From NCBI RefSeq assembly GCF_017976235.1, contig NZ_JACVHC010000005.1, positions 496,001 to 560,000 of the forward strand: a stretch of 64,000 bases of DNA, written 5' to 3'. The notes under the pieces were generated by a model, which was given only the letters and a program-made list of their open reading frames with translations, had not been told where the DNA came from and searched no databases. Both the position numbers and the translations under genes were made by a program. The stretch's first letter is position 1, and each line of letters begins with the position of its first letter. Shown here one piece after another: positions 1 to 7,741 of the stretch. The DNA is from Pseudomonas anatoliensis (GTDB lineage: Bacteria > Pseudomonadota > Gammaproteobacteria > Pseudomonadales > Pseudomonadaceae).

Positions 1-256
1 AGGCTTCTACGCGAGCCCACAAGGCATCGAACTTGTCGGCCGGGAACTTGCGATTGATCGGGCCCCAGGCGATAGCGGCCTGAGTGGAAGGCTCTTCAAC
101 GATGAAACGGTCGACTGGCGAACGGCCGGTGCGATGACCGGTGCGAACAACCAGAGCGCCGGTATCGGCAAGCTCGCCTTCACCGCGGTTCAGGGCTTCT
201 TTTACCAGATCATCAACACTCAGATCGGTGTACACGGCGTTATTGGCTTGCGTCAT
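1..256 (-). CDS. pckA: Phosphoenolpyruvate carboxykinase (ATP), N-terminal part
   Basis: Only the first 85 codons are in the window; the gene runs off the left edge. The product would convert oxaloacetate plus ATP to phosphoenolpyruvate in gluconeogenesis. The start MTQANNAVYTDLSVDD and the downstream TGHRTGRSPVDRFIVEEPS segment are typical of the bacterial ATP-dependent PckA N-terminus. The ATG at 254-256 (minus strand) was chosen because the family start matches there. It is divergent from nothing nearby: hslO follows on the same strand with its stop at 438. The upstream region holds a GTAGTAG/CTACTAC inverted repeat (301-325). Confidence 0.93.
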   Translation of the reverse strand, partial: MTQANNAVYTDLSVDDLVKEALNRGEGELADTGALVVRTGHRTGRSPVDRFIVEEPSTQAAIAWGPINRKFPADKFDALWARVEA

Positions 257-437
257 GAGGTTCCCCGTCGGCCAGTGGCCGAGTGTGCTCCAAACGTTTT
301 GTAGTAGAAAGTCGTGCACTACTACCGCGAAAAAAGTGGGCCGGATTATGCCAGAAAAGCCCAAAAAGAGTAGGGCCCTCCCGTCGTAACGGCGTAATTC
401 CGTCGTTGAGCAGTGAATTTACCTGCGCTGAACCGTT

Positions 438-1340
438 TTAGTGCCGGGTATCTGACGGCGTGTCGACGCCCGCGCCAGCGAACAATTGAGCGATATCGGC
501 CGCATCAAACAGGTAGCGCTCGTTGCAGAACTGGCAATCGATCTCGACTGTACCGCCCTGCTCTGCCACCAGTGCCTGCGCATCTTCCAGACCCAGACTG
601 ACCAGCGCATTGCCCGAGCGTTCCCGCGAGCAGCTGCAGTGGAAGCGCAGATGTTGCACATCGAACAGGCGCACTTGCTCTTCATGGTAGAGGCGATGCA
701 GCACGGTTTCGTTGTCCAGGCTCAACAATTCATCGGCGCTCAGGGTGCTGGCCAGCGCGGTGATGTGCTGCCAGCTGGCGGCGCGATCTTCTTCGTCTTT
801 CAGGCGATCTGCCGGCAGTTGCTGCAACAACATGCCACGGGCACGACGACCGTCGGCGAACAGTTTGAAGCGAGTGCCAACCTGCTGCGACATGACGAAA
901 TAGTTGGTGAAGCAATCGGACAGGGTTTCGCCATCGAGGTCGACGATGCCCTGATAGCGCTGGCCAACGGTCGGGTCGACGGTCAGGGCCAGGACGCCGT
1001 TGGGCATCAAGTCACTGAGGGTCGCATCGGCCGATACCTGATCGGCGTGATAACGCGCCAGGCCACGGATTTCACGATCGCTGGAACACTCGATCATCAA
1101 CATCGGGATCGGGCCTTCGGAACGCGCCTGCAGAATCAGCAAACCGTCGAACTTCAGGGTGCCCACCAGCAGCGAGGCCGCCGCCATCAATTCGCCCAGC
1201 AGTTGCGCAACCGGTTCCGGGTACGGGTGCTTGGCGAGGACTTCGGCGTAGCTGCGCTCAAGCGCTACCAGTTCGCCGCGAGTGTCGCTGTCATCAAAGA
1301 TGAAGCGTTGGGTGTAATCGGTATCCGGGAGATCGGTCAT
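438..1340 (-). CDS. hslO: Hsp33 redox-regulated chaperonin
   Basis: Holdase chaperone switched on by oxidation plus unfolding stress, acting in the cytoplasm. The 300-residue product has the family length. Four zinc-binding cysteines are present as CxC (C235, C237) and CxxC (C269, C272), the redox switch of Hsp33. The reading frame stays open to 1814, but the family start MTDLPDTDYTQRF lies at 1340, and the extension overlaps the divergent PAP2 gene, so the shorter form was taken. It lies between pckA and the heat-shock gene hslR, as in other pseudomonads. Confidence 0.96.
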   Translation of the reverse strand: MTDLPDTDYTQRFIFDDSDTRGELVALERSYAEVLAKHPYPEPVAQLLGELMAAASLLVGTLKFDGLLILQARSEGPIPMLMIECSSDREIRGLARYHADQVSADATLSDLMPNGVLALTVDPTVGQRYQGIVDLDGETLSDCFTNYFVMSQQVGTRFKLFADGRRARGMLLQQLPADRLKDEEDRAASWQHITALASTLSADELLSLDNETVLHRLYHEEQVRLFDVQHLRFHCSCSRERSGNALVSLGLEDAQALVAEQGGTVEIDCQFCNERYLFDAADIAQLFAGAGVDTPSDTRH

Positions 1341-1443
1341 AGGTCTGGGTATCTGAATTGATGACAAATTGGTTACAAAATATGAAAATGCCGCGCTTCT
1401 TTGCACCTGTTTGGTGCGAACGTTCAGCCACGGGAGGCATTTT

Positions 1444-2244
1444 ATGAACAATCCGGGTTTGTTCCAATCAAGGTGGAACCTCGGCCGGCTGGTTCTGTGC
1501 AACGTCGTGCCATTGGCGTTGCTGGCTTTCTGGTTATGGCCTACGGGCAACATGCTGTGTGTGATTTTCGACGAGTGGCTGTTTCGCTCGCTCAATGCAC
1601 CGCTGGCCAGCAACCCGATATGGCTCCACATCTGGGCAATTGCAAGTCTGCGCCCGTTCGACATCGTCGTCGGACTGATTCTGCTGATGCTGTTGATCAA
1701 GGGCGACTGGGTGTTCAAGGCGATTGACGTGCGTCGCGCGTTTTTCGGTTTTTTCTCGATTCTGCTGTTGATGGTGGTGATTCGCGCACTGTTTTCCAAG
1801 TTCGCCGACCACATGGGCTGGCAGCACAGCAGCCCGTCGATGGTGCTGGAAGGCGCGGTGCACCTCAGCGACTACTTCCCGCATCTGGAGAAGACCTGGG
1901 AGTTGAAGGATCGCTCGGGTCAAAGTTTCCCTGGTGACCATGCATCGGTGCTGCTGATCTGGGCACTGTTCATGGGTGTGTTCAGCCGTACGGTCGGACA
2001 GTTCGTGACGATCTGGGGCCTGGCGCTGCTGTTCATGCTGCCGCGACTGGTGGCTGGCGCGCATTGGGGTCAGGACGATTACATCGGCGGGATGTTGCTG
2101 GCGGTGTGGGCGTTGGGCTGGGGTTACTACACGCCGTTTGCGTATCACGCGGCGAATTTCTGGTTGAAAGTGACGGCACCGGTTTTCAATCTGCTGGGCA
2201 AGTTGCCGCTGGTTTCGCGGATGAGTGTCGTGCGTAGCGCCTGA
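1444..2244 (+). CDS. PAP2-family membrane phosphatase
   Basis: Predicted inner-membrane lipid or undecaprenyl/lipid A-type phosphatase of 266 residues. Several hydrophobic segments are visible (about residues 16-34, 72-88, 100-115, 168-200, 213-232). Phosphatase motif residues are present: KDRSGQSFPGDH at 155-166 in place of the usual SGH motif, and RLVAGAHWGQDD at 201-212 with the catalytic-type His and Asp. The ATG follows a GGGAGG ribosome site. It is divergent from hslO. The substrate cannot be told from sequence; a lipid A 1-phosphatase/kinase role is one possibility. Confidence 0.85.
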   Translation: MNNPGLFQSRWNLGRLVLCNVVPLALLAFWLWPTGNMLCVIFDEWLFRSLNAPLASNPIWLHIWAIASLRPFDIVVGLILLMLLIKGDWVFKAIDVRRAFFGFFSILLLMVVIRALFSKFADHMGWQHSSPSMVLEGAVHLSDYFPHLEKTWELKDRSGQSFPGDHASVLLIWALFMGVFSRTVGQFVTIWGLALLFMLPRLVAGAHWGQDDYIGGMLLAVWALGWGYYTPFAYHAANFWLKVTAPVFNLLGKLPLVSRMSVVRSA

Positions 2245-2280
2245 TACCGCAAAGTCTCTGGCGAGTGCTGCGCACTCGAA

Positions 2281-2391
2281 TCGCCAGCAGGCTGGCTCCC
2301 ACAGGGACTGCATTTCAAACTGAGGGGGCTAGCAGCCTGGCTCCCATAGTTGGATTGCCTTTCAACAGTGGGAGCTAGCCCGCTGGCGATG
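2281..2391. repeat. REP cluster, GCCAGCAGGCTGGCTCCCAC family
   Basis: Three related segments carrying CCAGCAGGCTGGCTCCCACAG, AGCAGCCTGGCTCCCATAG and the reverse GTGGGAGCTAGCCCGCTGGCGA lie in the convergent gap between the PAP2 gene and hslR. The first and last form a long imperfect hairpin. A second member of this family lies at 37114-37179. Confidence 0.75.
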
Positions 2392-2423
2392 AGGTCAGCA
2401 CAAACAACACTGAAACATCAGCC

Positions 2424-2831
2424 TTAGTCGTCGTTGCTGTTCCCACGAAATTTAAACAGATCCCGCCGCTGCTTCTTGCTCGGTTTGCCGTCGGTGCTCA
2501 TGCCCAACGCGCCAGCCTTGCGCATTGCTGCGGCCGCTTCGCGCTTGGCAATGCTCGCCTCGGTTTCCGCGTACAACGCCTGCGCCTCGGGGGCGCCACG
2601 ACGCACGATCGACAAGGCTTCGACCCTGACGATGCGCACTTCGAAACCGGTACGTATCTCGAACTCATCGCCGACGCGCGGCTCTTTGCCGGGTTTGCAG
2701 CGCTCGCCTCGACAGTGCACCTTGCCGCTCTCGATGGCCGCTTTGGCCAAGGCACGGGTTTTATAAAAGCGCGCCGCCCACAACCATTTATCGAGACGGA
2801 CCTTGTCGTCCTCTTCCTGTTTTTGTGCCAT
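2424..2831 (-). CDS. hslR: Ribosome-associated heat shock protein Hsp15 (S4 domain)
   Basis: RNA-binding protein that in E. coli binds stalled 50S subunits carrying a nascent chain and helps recycle them. The 135-residue product starts with an S4 RNA-binding domain (about residues 11-60, VRLDKWLWAARFYKTRALAKAAI) and ends in a basic Lys/Arg-rich tail. The start at 2831 (MAQKQEEDDKV) fits the family; the frame is open to 2936 but without family similarity. Its gene neighbour hslO is also a heat-shock function, as in other Pseudomonas genomes. Confidence 0.95.
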   Translation of the reverse strand: MAQKQEEDDKVRLDKWLWAARFYKTRALAKAAIESGKVHCRGERCKPGKEPRVGDEFEIRTGFEVRIVRVEALSIVRRGAPEAQALYAETEASIAKREAAAAMRKAGALGMSTDGKPSKKQRRDLFKFRGNSNDD

Positions 2832-2947
2832 ATGAATTCCTCGCTCAGCCAGTAGTCGGAACTGTACTACCGTTTCTGTCGGGCGCAAGAACTCAGCCCT
2901 CCAGATAGACTGTGATCTTGGCCGGTTCATCGGCATGGAGTGATCGA

Positions 2948-3727
2948 GTGACTAAATTTCCGTCTTCATTAACCTCGCCAAAGGCGAGTTGCCAGGGCTG
3001 CCAGCAAAGTGAGCCGCTGGGCTTCGATTTTGCCTTCGCCTACCAACCTATCGTCGACCTGCGCGACCAGTCGGTTTTCGCTCATGAAGCGCTAGTCCGC
3101 GGTGTAGTCGGCGAAGGGGCATTGACGGTGTTAGATCAGGTTACAGAAGAGAACCGCTACCGTTTCGACCAGCTCTGCCGGACGCGCGCCATCGAAGGCG
3201 CGGCCAATCTTAATATGCAGACACACTTGTCGATCAACTTCATGCCCAACGCTGTCTATCGTCCAGAGTTATGCATTCGCAGCACGTTGGAGGCAGCAAA
3301 AAAACACGATTTCCCGATCGACCGACTGATTTTCGAAACACTGGAAAGCGAGCACGTAGATAACTATCGCCATTTGACCAATATTCTGCGTGAATACCGC
3401 GAATTCGGCTTCAAGACCGCCATCGACGATTTCGGTGCCGGTTACTCGGGGCTCAATCTGCTGGCTGATTTCCAACCGGACCTGATCAAACTCGACATGG
3501 CGTTGATCCGCGATGTCGATCAAGACCGTGTCCGTCAGGCTATCGTCCGGGGGATTGTCACAATCTGTGCGGAGTTGGACGTTACAGTCATTGCCGAAGG
3601 CATCGAGAGCGCCGGTGAACGGGATTTCCTGGCGGACTGTGGAATATTTCTGATGCAGGGTTACTGGTTCGCCAAACCTGCATTCAAAGCCTTGGCGCAG
3701 GTATCACCTGAGGCCTGGGCGCGTTAA
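2948..3727 (+). CDS. rimA: RimA: stand-alone EAL-domain c-di-GMP phosphodiesterase
   Basis: Short EAL protein (259 aa) with no visible sensory or membrane domain. Catalytic-type residues are present: EAL at 47-49, N97 in INF, E130, the DDFGAGYSGL motif at 160-169, K181 in KLD, E217 in AEGIES and Q237. GTG at 2948 is preferred because GGAG sits 7 bases upstream; an ATG at 2912 in frame lacks a good site. It is followed at 16 and -4 bases by rimB and rimK, the arrangement described as rimABK in P. fluorescens, where RimA and c-di-GMP modulate RimK. Confidence 0.9.
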   Translation: MTKFPSSLTSPKASCQGCQQSEPLGFDFAFAYQPIVDLRDQSVFAHEALVRGVVGEGALTVLDQVTEENRYRFDQLCRTRAIEGAANLNMQTHLSINFMPNAVYRPELCIRSTLEAAKKHDFPIDRLIFETLESEHVDNYRHLTNILREYREFGFKTAIDDFGAGYSGLNLLADFQPDLIKLDMALIRDVDQDRVRQAIVRGIVTICAELDVTVIAEGIESAGERDFLADCGIFLMQGYWFAKPAFKALAQVSPEAWAR

Positions 3728-3743
3728 TCGTTGGTTTCTTATA

Positions 3744-4223
3744 TTGAAGACATTTGACCATTTGACCGTTGTCGGTCTGCGCGAGTGGGTGGCGCTCCCG
3801 GATTTGGGAGTCGCGGGTCTGCGCGCAAAAATCGACACCGGTGCCAGTACTTCCAGCCTGCATGCCACCGACATCGAACCGTTCGAACGCGATGGTGTGA
3901 AATGGGTGCGTTTCACCGCGCATCTGGGCACGGTGGTGCAGTTGCGTCACCGGCGTTGTGAAGCGCTGCTGGTGACGCGCAAAACCATCAAGAGCTCCAA
4001 CGGCCATGCCCAGGAGCGCTACGTGATCAGCACCACCCTGGCCCTTGGTGATCGGGTCTGGCCAATCGAGTTCACGCTGGCCTGCCGCAAATCGATGCGC
4101 TATCGCCTGTTACTCGGCTCCAAAGCCCTGATCGATGGCCACCTGGTGGTCAATCCGGGCATCAAATATGTACAAGACAAGCCGGTGTTCCCGGTATCTA
4201 CCTCCTCCACAGGTGTTGCATGA
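3744..4223 (+). CDS. rimB: RimB: retropepsin-like aspartic protease
   Basis: The 159-residue product carries a DTGAS catalytic motif at 31-35, typical of retropepsin-like enzymes (often annotated ATP-dependent zinc protease). Translation seems to start at TTG 3744 (MKTFDHLTVVG); no in-frame ATG lies before the conserved region. In the rim system RimB is reported to act opposite RimK by trimming glutamate tails on ribosomal protein S6. The last four bases overlap the rimK start (ATGA), so the two are probably translationally coupled. Confidence 0.88.
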   Translation: MKTFDHLTVVGLREWVALPDLGVAGLRAKIDTGASTSSLHATDIEPFERDGVKWVRFTAHLGTVVQLRHRRCEALLVTRKTIKSSNGHAQERYVISTTLALGDRVWPIEFTLACRKSMRYRLLLGSKALIDGHLVVNPGIKYVQDKPVFPVSTSSTGVA

Positions 4224-5125
4224 AGATCGCTGTGCTGTCGCGGAACCCGCGTCTGTATTCCACCCGTCGTCTGGTCGAGGCCGGCACTGAACGCGGGCAT
4301 GAAATGGTAGTGATCGACACCTTGCGCGCCTACATGAACATCGCCAGCCACAAGCCGCAGATCCACTATCGCGGCAAACCGCTGGAAGGCTTCGACGCGG
4401 TAATCCCGCGGATCGGCGCGTCGGTGACGTTCTATGGCTGCGCGGTGTTGCGCCAGTTCGAAATGATGGGGGTGTTCCCGCTCAATGAGTCGGTGGCCAT
4501 CGCCCGTTCGCGGGACAAATTGCGCTCGCTGCAATTGCTGTCGCGCCGTGGCATTGGTTTGCCGGTGACCGGGTTTGCTCACTCGCCGGACGATATTCCC
4601 GACCTGATCGACATGGTCAACGGCGCGCCACTGGTGATCAAAGTGCTGGAAGGCACCCAAGGCATCGGCGTGGTGTTGTGCGAAACCGCGACCGCCGCCG
4701 AGTCAGTGATCGAGGCTTTCATGGGCCTGAAGCAGAACATCATGGTTCAGGAATACATCAAGGAGGCTGGCGGTGCAGACATCCGCTGCTTTGTGGTCGG
4801 CGATAAAGTAATCGCGGCGATGAAGCGTCAGGCCAAACCGGGTGAATTCCGTTCCAACCTGCATCGCGGCGGTAGCGCCAGCCTGATCAAGATCACCCCG
4901 GAAGAACGCATGACAGCGTTGCGTGCAGCCAAGGTCATGGGGCTGTCGGTGGCGGGCGTGGATATTCTGCGTTCCAATCACGGGCCGCTGGTGATGGAAG
5001 TGAATTCGTCGCCGGGACTGGAAGGGATCGAGACCACCACGGGGAAGAATGTGGCGGGGATCATCATCGAGCATCTTGAGAAGAATGGCGGGCCGAATAT
5101 GACCCGGACCAAGGGCAAGGGCTAA
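4220..5125 (+). CDS. rimK: RimK: ribosomal protein S6 glutamate ligase (ATP-grasp)
   Basis: ATP-grasp ligase adding glutamate residues to the C-terminus of ribosomal protein S6; in P. fluorescens this is reported to alter proteome composition and colonisation. The 301-residue length matches E. coli RimK. The N-terminal MKIAVLSRNPRLYSTRRL and the metal/ATP-binding region ending VMEVNSSPGLEGIE are diagnostic. The start overlaps the rimB stop. A REP hairpin follows and separates it from convergent envZ. Confidence 0.97.
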   Translation: MKIAVLSRNPRLYSTRRLVEAGTERGHEMVVIDTLRAYMNIASHKPQIHYRGKPLEGFDAVIPRIGASVTFYGCAVLRQFEMMGVFPLNESVAIARSRDKLRSLQLLSRRGIGLPVTGFAHSPDDIPDLIDMVNGAPLVIKVLEGTQGIGVVLCETATAAESVIEAFMGLKQNIMVQEYIKEAGGADIRCFVVGDKVIAAMKRQAKPGEFRSNLHRGGSASLIKITPEERMTALRAAKVMGLSVAGVDILRSNHGPLVMEVNSSPGLEGIETTTGKNVAGIIIEHLEKNGGPNMTRTKGKG

Positions 5126-5133
5126 AGCGGGAA

Positions 5134-5212
5134 GATCAAAAGATCGCAGCCTGCGGCAACTCCTACATGGGAATGCGTACCCTGTAGGAACTGCCGCAGG
5201 CTGCGATTTTTG
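5134..5212. repeat. REP hairpin, GATCGCAGCC/CGGCAGCTCC family
   Basis: Two inverted copies (AAGATCGCAGCCTGCGGCAA and TGCCGCAGGCTGCGAT) joined by a short loop, between convergent rimK and envZ. This is the commonest repeat family in the window. Confidence 0.85.
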
Positions 5213-5215
5213 TTG

Positions 5216-6529
5216 CTACACCGCATCTCGCGGAAGCATCAACCCAAGCGGCAACCGCACCCGCGCCTCCAGTCCACCACCCGACCGGTTACGCAATTCA
5301 ACATTACCGCCATGCATCGAGGCAATCCGCTTCACGATCGCCAAGCCCAGCCCGGTTCCCTTGCCGCCGCGCGCACGGTCACCACGGGTGAACGGGTTGA
5401 AGATCGCCTCAAGCTCCGACGGATCAATCCCCGCACCACGGTCCATCACACTCAGCACCACATACGGCGCGCTGGTGTCGCCGGACACATAAGCCGCCAC
5501 TTCAACGCCGCTGCCGGCATGGTTCAGCGCGTTGCCGATCAGGTTGTTGAGCAGACGTTTCATCGATACCCGACGTAGCGGAAACGGCTGGATCGGCTCC
5601 AGACGCAGGCGAACTTTCTCTTCAGTCTGGTTGTACGGCGCCGCCACTTCACGCACCAGATCGCTGAGGTCCACCTCCTCCACCGACTCGTCACGACCAT
5701 CGCGAATGAACGCGAGGAACTGGTCGAGAATCGCGTCCATGTCTTCGATATCGCGCACCATGTCGTCGGTAAGGTCGTTGTGGTCGCCCATCAATTCCAG
5801 CGACAGGCGCAAGCGCGTCAACGGCGTACGCAAGTCATGGGAGACGCCGGCCAGCATCAGCTCACGCTCACGTCCGGCCTGTTCGACGTCTTCGGCCATC
5901 TGGTTGAAGGCGCGATAGACCTCGGTCATCTCGCTCGGCGTGTCGCTGATCGGCAGACGCACGCTGCGACCCTGGCCGAGTTGCCGGGCGGCGTATACCA
6001 AGCGCTTCAAGGGTTGGTTGAGCTGGCTGACAAAAATCCACGCCGAGGCAGTCGACAGCAAACCAATCGCGAGGAACCAGCCCAGCACGTTCCAGATTTT
6101 CTGGCCACGCAACGGGTGCGGATACAGCGGCACTTTCAACCAGCCATCACCCAGGCTCGGGGCGCGAACCCACAGAGCCGGCGGCGAATGCATGCGTAAT
6201 CGCACTTCGGTGTCGGCGCCGAGTTCCGCCTGCATCTGTCGTTGATAGATCTCGCTGTACGGCCAGTGCTGCTCGCCTTCCGGCACACCGGCACCCACCA
6301 CCCGAATCAGGGTCGCGGCATCGGCGATCTTCGCGCGATTTTCTTCGTCAGCGGCCCAATACGCACGCAGCGTCAGGGCGACGCCGTGGCTGTATTGGCG
6401 ATCCACCAGCACATCCTCGTTCATCAACAGATAAACCAGGGTCAGCGCCTTGGAAAACAGCACGACGATGAGCACCAGCCAGAGGGTGCGGGAGAAAAAA
6501 CTTTGGGGGAACCAGACGGGCGTCTTCAT
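5216..6529 (-). CDS. envZ: Envelope-stress sensor histidine kinase EnvZ/AmgS
   Basis: Inner-membrane sensor kinase of 437 residues: first membrane segment about residues 13-36, periplasmic domain to about 145, second membrane segment about 147-169, HAMP, then the H-box AGVSHDLRTPLTRL with phosphorylated H231, and a C-terminal HATPase domain (GKGTGLGLAIVKR). In P. aeruginosa the orthologous AmgRS pair answers membrane-protein stress and aminoglycosides. Translation starts at ATG 6529; a TTG one codon upstream is less likely. It is downstream of ompR with a 114-base gap containing a REP-like hairpin. Confidence 0.94.
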   Translation of the reverse strand: MKTPVWFPQSFFSRTLWLVLIVVLFSKALTLVYLLMNEDVLVDRQYSHGVALTLRAYWAADEENRAKIADAATLIRVVGAGVPEGEQHWPYSEIYQRQMQAELGADTEVRLRMHSPPALWVRAPSLGDGWLKVPLYPHPLRGQKIWNVLGWFLAIGLLSTASAWIFVSQLNQPLKRLVYAARQLGQGRSVRLPISDTPSEMTEVYRAFNQMAEDVEQAGRERELMLAGVSHDLRTPLTRLRLSLELMGDHNDLTDDMVRDIEDMDAILDQFLAFIRDGRDESVEEVDLSDLVREVAAPYNQTEEKVRLRLEPIQPFPLRRVSMKRLLNNLIGNALNHAGSGVEVAAYVSGDTSAPYVVLSVMDRGAGIDPSELEAIFNPFTRGDRARGGKGTGLGLAIVKRIASMHGGNVELRNRSGGGLEARVRLPLGLMLPRDAV

Positions 6530-6547
6530 CAATAACCGCTACACACT

Positions 6548-6640
6548 TGCAGGAGCGAGCAATGCTCGCATATTGCGGATTGCGAGTCTGTGGGCATGGT
6601 CGTTTGACCAATCCCCAACAGACCCGCTCCTACAAATCGC
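6548..6640. repeat. REP-like inverted repeat in the ompR-envZ gap
   Basis: TGCAGGAGCGAGCAATGCTCGC and the opposite CAGACCCGCTCCTACA form outer arms around a 60-base centre. It is weaker than the other REPs here but uses the same GGAGCGAG/CTCC vocabulary. It lies inside a two-gene operon and could dampen read-through into envZ. Confidence 0.5.
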
Positions 6641-6643
6641 CGA

Positions 6644-7384
6644 TCACTTGGTGGCGGCGCCATCCGGTACGAACACGTAGCCAACGCCCCAGACAGTCTG
6701 GATGTAGCGCGGTTTCGACGGATCGGGCTCGATCATCCGGCGCAGACGGGAGATCTGCACGTCGATGGAACGCTCCAGAGCATCCCATTCGCGGCCACGG
6801 GCCAGGTTCATGAGTTTGTCGCGGGTCAGTGGCTGACGCGCGTTCATCACCAAGGCCTTGAGTACCGCAAACTCACCGGTGGTGAGCATGTGCACTTCGT
6901 CGCCACGTTTCAGCTCGCGAGTGGCCAGCGACAAGACGTAATCACCGAAGGTGACGTTCTCGTCTTCGCTGCCCGGCGCGCCCGGCACCGGTGCGGCCTG
7001 GCGACGCAACACCGCTTTGACCCGGGCCATCAGCTCGTCCGGGTTGAACGGCTTGGCGAGATAATCGTCAGCGCCCAGCTCCAGGCCCTTGATACGGCTC
7101 ATCTCATCGCCCTTGGCGGTGAGCATGATGATCGGAATCTGGTTGTTCGCGGCCCGCAGGCGGCGGCAAGCGGTCAGACCGTCTTCGCCGGGCAGCATCA
7201 AGTCGAGGACGACCAGATTGAATACTTCACGCGCCAGCAGACGATCCATCTGCTCGGTATTCGGTACGGTACGGGCACGGTAGCCCTTGCTGACGAAGAA
7301 ACGTTCCAGCAGGCTGCTCAGCCCCGGATCGTCATCAACGATAAGAATTTTTTCGCCTTCAGCAGTTTGTGCAGTGCTGCTCAT
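6644..7384 (-). CDS. ompR: Response regulator OmpR/AmgR
   Basis: DNA-binding regulator paired with the downstream kinase. The receiver domain (about residues 12-125) has the acidic pair DDD at 17-19 and phospho-acceptor D61 in LVVLDLMLPGEDG. The C-terminal winged helix is of the OmpR/PhoB type (VHMLTTGEFAVLKAL, and RYIQTVWGVGYVF at the end). The 246-residue length is normal. The start is ATG at 7384 with GGAGC just upstream. It is divergent from tex. Confidence 0.96.
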   Translation of the reverse strand: MSSTAQTAEGEKILIVDDDPGLSSLLERFFVSKGYRARTVPNTEQMDRLLAREVFNLVVLDLMLPGEDGLTACRRLRAANNQIPIIMLTAKGDEMSRIKGLELGADDYLAKPFNPDELMARVKAVLRRQAAPVPGAPGSEDENVTFGDYVLSLATRELKRGDEVHMLTTGEFAVLKALVMNARQPLTRDKLMNLARGREWDALERSIDVQISRLRRMIEPDPSKPRYIQTVWGVGYVFVPDGAATK

Positions 7385-7741
7385 TAGATGCTCCTTTTAG
7401 CTCGGCGCGCATTATGGCGTAGCTGCCGTTATACGCACCGTGTGCATTGTTAGCAGATTTTTCCTTCACTGCCAGAAAACCGGGGTTTAAGCCTACAGAC
7501 TGTGACGCCCCCGAATGACAGAACGCTGGTTATAATGCGCGGCGTTTTGTGCCAGGCAACGTCTGAATCGTTACCGCAAGTGGCCGTCTTTTTTACCGGC
7601 CAGCGCAGTAATAGTTCGATTTCACGGGTCAATGGGCTGCCTTTTGACCCAGGCAGCGGCAATTTTCCAGCCGCTCAACCAGACTCCGGGCCTTTATTTC
7701 CGTGCCTGCGAGCCTGCTTTCACAATATGTCAGGTGGTTTT
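7385..7741. promoter_or_regulatory. Divergent ompR/tex intergenic region with a TATAAT box
   Basis: About 350 bases without a convincing gene. A perfect TATAAT at about 7531-7536, preceded by ACGCTGGT, is the best -10 candidate and points toward tex; the -35 is poor. The frame upstream of the tex ATG is open from 7502, but that extension has no family resemblance and is treated as 5' untranslated sequence of about 200 bases. Confidence 0.45.

Noticed and set aside
301..325. GTAGTAG/CTACTAC inverted repeat upstream of pckA as a terminator or operator
   Set aside because: Stem is only seven bases with an 11-base loop and no T tract; no known regulator site matches. Recorded only as a weak feature.
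1341..1814. N-terminal extension of hslO
   Set aside because: It overlaps the divergent PAP2 gene and carries no Hsp33 similarity; the 300-residue form matches the family.
7502..7741. N-terminal extension of tex
   Set aside because: Open but unlike Tex; the TATAAT box lies inside it, so it is probably promoter and untranslated leader.
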